From: Candidatus Woesearchaeota archaeon
Lineage (GTDB): Archaea; Nanobdellota; Nanobdellia; Woesearchaeales; GW2011-AR4
Length of the DNA stretch: 8,459 nucleotides
Direction of reading: 5' to 3'
Assembly: GCA_016185865.1 (NCBI GenBank)
Contig: JACPMU010000021.1
Location: 1-8,459 of the forward strand
Positions 6,750-8,459 of the stretch are shown here, in pieces. Position 1 is the first letter of the stretch. Every line of letters starts with the position of its first letter. The position numbers were made by a program, and so were the translations under genes. The notes under the pieces were generated by a model. The model searched no databases and was not told the origin of the DNA. It saw only the letters and a program-made list of their open reading frames with translations.

Positions 6750-7355
6750 TTATTTATGTGTTTTGCCAGTAGCATACGCCGGTTGGAAGCCACTTAAGTT
6801 ACCATTTAATGCATACCACTGCTTTGCTTTGCTGTAAAGGTCAGTTATAGCTTGAGATACCCTTGAAGCAACTTCAGCCGGTGTCTTTGCAGCATCTATT
6901 AAAGCTGTCAAGTATTTGTTTGAAGTACTTGTTGCAATTGCTTTTCCAAATTCCTTTCCTGGCTCTACAGGCGATGTTTGTACCCTTCCTTGCGCCCTTG
7001 AAACTATATAGTTTTGAGCAGTTGTTTCATATAAGTTGGCCAAGGCATCTTTAACTTCTTTCCTTAGCTTGCCATTTTCCACAGGGTTCTTATAAGTTTC
7101 AAAAAGATTTTTAATTGCGTCATAAGCAGGCAGCCATTGAGGGTCTTTTGCATCAGGATTCAAGTTTGATCCCAAAACAGGTTTTGCGCCCTCAACCAAG
7201 CTTTTTATCAATGCATCTATATCCGGTTTGTCATCCTTTGTTGGGACACCGATCCCATCAAGAAATCCTGCTATTGCGCTGGCATATTTTACTCCACCCT
7301 CTGCCTCGGTGCTTAACATTTCTTCAAGACTTGGTGTTTTAGTTTTTTCGCTCAT
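6750..7355 (-). CDS. Uncharacterised 201-residue helical, cysteine-free protein
   Basis: I chose the ATG at 7355 (MSEKTKTPSLEE). It lies nine bases after GGGTGG and about 57 bases after a good TATA box. The longer frame starting at 7409 would begin at the TATA box itself, before the likely transcript start. The protein is soluble, without cysteine, signal peptide or membrane helix. Helical stretches fall around residues 20-36, 44-62, 76-90, 95-120, 134-157 and 159-183, separated by Pro/Gly-rich turns. The C-terminal 20 residues (GNLSGFQPAYATGKTHK) look unstructured. No motif is recognised. It lies upstream of the metalloprotease on the same strand but has its own promoter and terminator, so a functional link is only suggested by proximity. 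The elaborate upstream region implies regulation. Confidence 0.7.
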   Translation of the reverse strand: MSEKTKTPSLEEMLSTEAEGGVKYASAIAGFLDGIGVPTKDDKPDIDALIKSLVEGAKPVLGSNLNPDAKDPQWLPAYDAIKNLFETYKNPVENGKLRKEVKDALANLYETTAQNYIVSRAQGRVQTSPVEPGKEFGKAIATSTSNKYLTALIDAAKTPAEVASRVSQAITDLYSKAKQWYALNGNLSGFQPAYATGKTHK

Positions 7356-7364
7356 TTTTGCTTT

Positions 7365-7370
7365 CCACCC
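7365..7370 (-). promoter_or_regulatory. Ribosome site GGGTGG for the 201-residue gene
   Basis: GGGTGG on the minus strand sits nine bases before ATG 7355 and decides that start over the ATG at 7409. The same hexamer recurs in the distal leader copy at 7450-7455. Confidence 0.65.
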
Positions 7371-7389
7371 TTTGTTTATTATTTTATTA

Positions 7390-7443
7390 CTACTTTCTAA
7401 TAACAACACTTATATTTAAACTTTTCGCTTCTGGAGTATACAT
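7390..7443 (-). CDS. Possible 17-residue leader ORF from P2
   Basis: The ATG at 7443 follows GGGTGG (7450-7455) by six bases and a full promoter copy. It encodes MYTPEAKSLNISVVIRK and stops at TAG, 7390-7392. It overlaps the P1 TATA box. It may be a regulatory leader peptide, the start of a gene lost after duplication, or a chance ORF. The peptide does not resemble the start of the 201-residue protein. Confidence 0.3.
   Translation of the reverse strand: MYTPEAKSLNISVVIRK
7411..7420 (-). promoter_or_regulatory. Promoter P1 (proximal TATA box) of the 201-residue gene
   Basis: On the minus strand TTTAAATATA is preceded by a BRE-like CGAAAAG. Transcription would start near 7388, giving a leader of about 30 bases to ATG 7355. 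Confidence 0.65.
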
Positions 7444-7494
7444 ATTAAGCCACCCAAAAGAAGCTATTTGTTACTACTATAAAATAACAAAGCT

Positions 7495-7504
7495 TATATA
7501 TAAA
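7495..7504 (-). promoter_or_regulatory. Promoter P2 (distal, duplicated TATA box)
   Basis: On the minus strand TTTATATATA is preceded by CCGAAAGG. It and the following leader match P1's region about 85 bases away: a similar BRE/TATA, then TTGTTATT, AGTAGTAA and GGGTGG in the same order. It would transcribe leftward through the short ORF at 7390-7443 and on into the 201-residue gene. Confidence 0.55.
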
Positions 7505-7522
7505 CCTTTCGGTTTGATATAT
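7496..7522. promoter_or_regulatory. Inverted repeat over the P2 promoter, candidate operator
   Basis: ATATATAAACC at the left and GGTTTGATATAT at the right are complementary apart from one extra base, around a four-base centre TTTC. The repeat covers the P2 TATA and BRE. A repressor or activator could bind here; this is inference from position. Confidence 0.35.
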
Positions 7523-7576
7523 GTATGTTATTTCTTTTCCATATTGAAAATATAACTATAACCAATCAGGCAAAGA

Positions 7577-7586
7577 TTTATAAATA
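7577..7586 (+). promoter_or_regulatory. Promoter of the nucleotidyltransferase-like gene
   Basis: TTTATAAATA, preceded by BRE-like CAAAGA, lies 30-39 bases before the ATG at 7616, predicting a leader of roughly ten bases. A GGGGG run at 7607-7611 could act as a ribosome site. Confidence 0.6.
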
Positions 7587-7615
7587 GATTAAAGTTTACA
7601 GGTTTTGGGGGTTTT

Positions 7616-8233
7616 ATGGCTAAGAAAGACAGGAAGCAATACAGCCAAGCTAAAGAAAGCGATGTTCCTCAGGCTGCTGCTATGGAATCAAAAGAGCTTG
7701 AAGCTATTTCCAAGCTTCCGAATGATGTCCAGGAAAAGCTCAAGACAATAAAGACAAAGCTGGAAAAATTCCAAAAAAAGGTTCTTGAGAAATTTGACAA
7801 GTACATTGTTGGAATTGCATTGATGCCTCCCCCAAAGCCAGAGGAATTGCAGCAGCTGCAGCAGATGCAAAATCCCCAGCTTGGAGAGCAGCCTGCTCCC
7901 GAGCCAAAGCCCGAAGACAAGGACAAAATCCACGTTCTTGTCTTGGTTGATGATTCTGACAGCAGGACAATGTCAAAGCTTGAGTTAAAGGACAAGCTTA
8001 CAGCAATAATAAGCAGCATAGGCACTGAGATCGACCCAAACATCACTCCCCAAACCTTAATATTATCAGAGCTCTGGCAGAACTGCTTCGATGCAAAATA
8101 CGAGTTATTGCAGTTAATTGCGTTGTCAGCACCGATACATGACACAGGAATGCTGCAGTTCAAGGCAAAGCCACTCAATCAAGCGACATTGATGTTTGGA
8201 TTGTCATTGACGATACAGATGTCAAGAAGATGA
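7616..8233 (+). CDS. Nucleotidyltransferase-like protein, first repeat; frame broken at its 3' end
   Basis: The 205-residue frame has a polar, coiled N-terminus (1-60), a Pro/Gln/Glu-rich linker (71-103), and a domain at 103-180 with IHVLVLVDDSDS followed by ELKDKLTAII. That domain resembles a degenerate nucleotidyltransferase-fold repeat lacking the GS and DxD residues. After residue 180 the last 25 residues are probably frameshifted nonsense. From 8158 on, the -1 frame continues as VQGKATQSSDIDVWIVIDD, clearly the second repeat with a DxD motif. The second repeat has ELKDKLRAII where the first has ELKDKLTAII, showing the duplication. The start ATG has a promoter and G-rich ribosome site. 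The family, in my recollection, is common in DPANN archaea as one longer protein; its substrate is unknown. Confidence 0.75.
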   Translation: MAKKDRKQYSQAKESDVPQAAAMESKELEAISKLPNDVQEKLKTIKTKLEKFQKKVLEKFDKYIVGIALMPPPKPEELQQLQQMQNPQLGEQPAPEPKPEDKDKIHVLVLVDDSDSRTMSKLELKDKLTAIISSIGTEIDPNITPQTLILSELWQNCFDAKYELLQLIALSAPIHDTGMLQFKAKPLNQATLMFGLSLTIQMSRR

Positions 8234-8459
8234 CAAGGGCTGAATTAAAAGACAAGCTTCGCGCGATCATCATCGGAATGGGCATTGAAGCAGGAGAACT
8301 GACTGGAATAAAAAACAAAATCAACATCCAAGTCTATATTTTGACAGATTTCTGGGACTCGTTGAAGGAAGCAAACCCTGTGATATTTACATTGCTTAGA
8401 GATGGAGTGCCATTTTTTGACAGGGGCATTTTCATGCCATGGAAGCAGTTGCTGAAAAT
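8143..8459 (+). pseudogene. Nucleotidyltransferase-like second repeat, out of frame, 3'-partial
   Basis: This frame opens after a TGA at 8140-8142 and stays open to the window end. Recognisable protein begins at 8158 with VQGKATQSSDID, whose DxD lies at 8185-8193. Then come WIVIDDTD, MTRAELKDKLRAII, INIQVYILTDFWDS and GIFMPWKQLL. There is no plausible start codon before the motif; the first in-frame ATG, at 8230, is inside the domain. The part that should precede it, equivalent to EKFDKYIVGIALM of the first repeat and holding the catalytic GS motif, is missing. I infer an out-of-frame deletion rather than a single-base slip. A sequencing or assembly error is also possible. Confidence 0.65.

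Larger units (their letters stand above)
7356..7511 (-). repeat. Tandem duplication of a promoter/leader module, about 85 bp period
   Basis: Two copies of the same order of elements are seen on the minus strand: BRE, TATA, a conserved leader block (GTTATT, then AGTAGTAA), GGGTGG and an ATG. TATA boxes are 84 bases apart and the GGGTGG sites 85. Identity is high in the first 40 bases and weaker before the ribosome sites, so the duplication is not recent. Confidence 0.6.

Noticed and set aside
7356..7409. Longer start (ATG at 7409) for the 201-residue gene
   Set aside because: It lies at the P1 TATA box, upstream of the likely P1 transcript start, and lacks a ribosome site; ATG 7355 has GGGTGG at suitable spacing.
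8150..8160. Programmed ribosomal frameshift
   Set aside because: There is no slippery heptamer at CTGCAGTTC, and the internal-repeat comparison indicates missing codons, which frameshifting would not explain.
7669..8178. Minus-strand ORFs opposite the nucleotidyltransferase-like gene
   Set aside because: The plus strand carries a promoter, ribosome site and recognisable repeats; the antisense products are Ser/Phe/Cys-rich artefacts.

Overview
The window most likely comes from a DPANN archaeon of the Woesearchaeota/Pacearchaeota type. This is an inference. It rests on archaeal TATA/BRE-like boxes 25-60 bases before start codons, GGTGA or GGGTGG ribosome sites, near-leaderless starts, a fairly AT-rich sequence, and a right-hand gene that resembles a two-repeat nucleotidyltransferase-like family I associate from memory with these genomes. 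No rRNA, tRNA, CRISPR array, transposase or integrase is visible.

Layout. (1) Positions 3-3614 (+) hold the 3' part of a giant cysteine-rich protein that runs off the left edge. A six-helix membrane protein follows at 3649-4482 (+). (2) Positions 4483-5312 hold a compact, AT-richer cassette: a two-gene toxin-antitoxin-like module (4571-4834 and 4840-5157), then a palindrome-dense non-coding stretch (5165-5264). The last 32 bases of the membrane-protein gene, through its stop codon, recur at 5281-5312 with 30/32 identity. The cassette therefore sits between two direct copies of a gene's 3' end, as expected for an insertion targeting that end. (3) On the minus strand lie a cysteine-free zincin-like metalloprotease (5313-6683) and an unrecognised 201-residue protein (6750-7355), each with its own predicted promoter. 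(4) The intergenic region 7356-7615 carries a duplicated promoter/leader module (about 85 bp repeat) pointing leftward, with a possible 17-codon ORF in the distal copy, and a separate rightward promoter. (5) Positions 7616-8459 (+) hold a nucleotidyltransferase-like gene whose reading frame breaks near 8156. Comparing its two internal repeats suggests an out-of-frame deletion.

How the parts fit. The large protein and the membrane protein are probably co-transcribed and may act at the cell envelope. The TA-like pair looks autoregulated: a nested palindrome lies at its predicted transcription start, and the second gene's ribosome site overlaps the first gene's stop codon. The second repeat copy ends exactly where the convergent metalloprotease gene ends, so before insertion the two host genes probably met tail to tail with no spacer.
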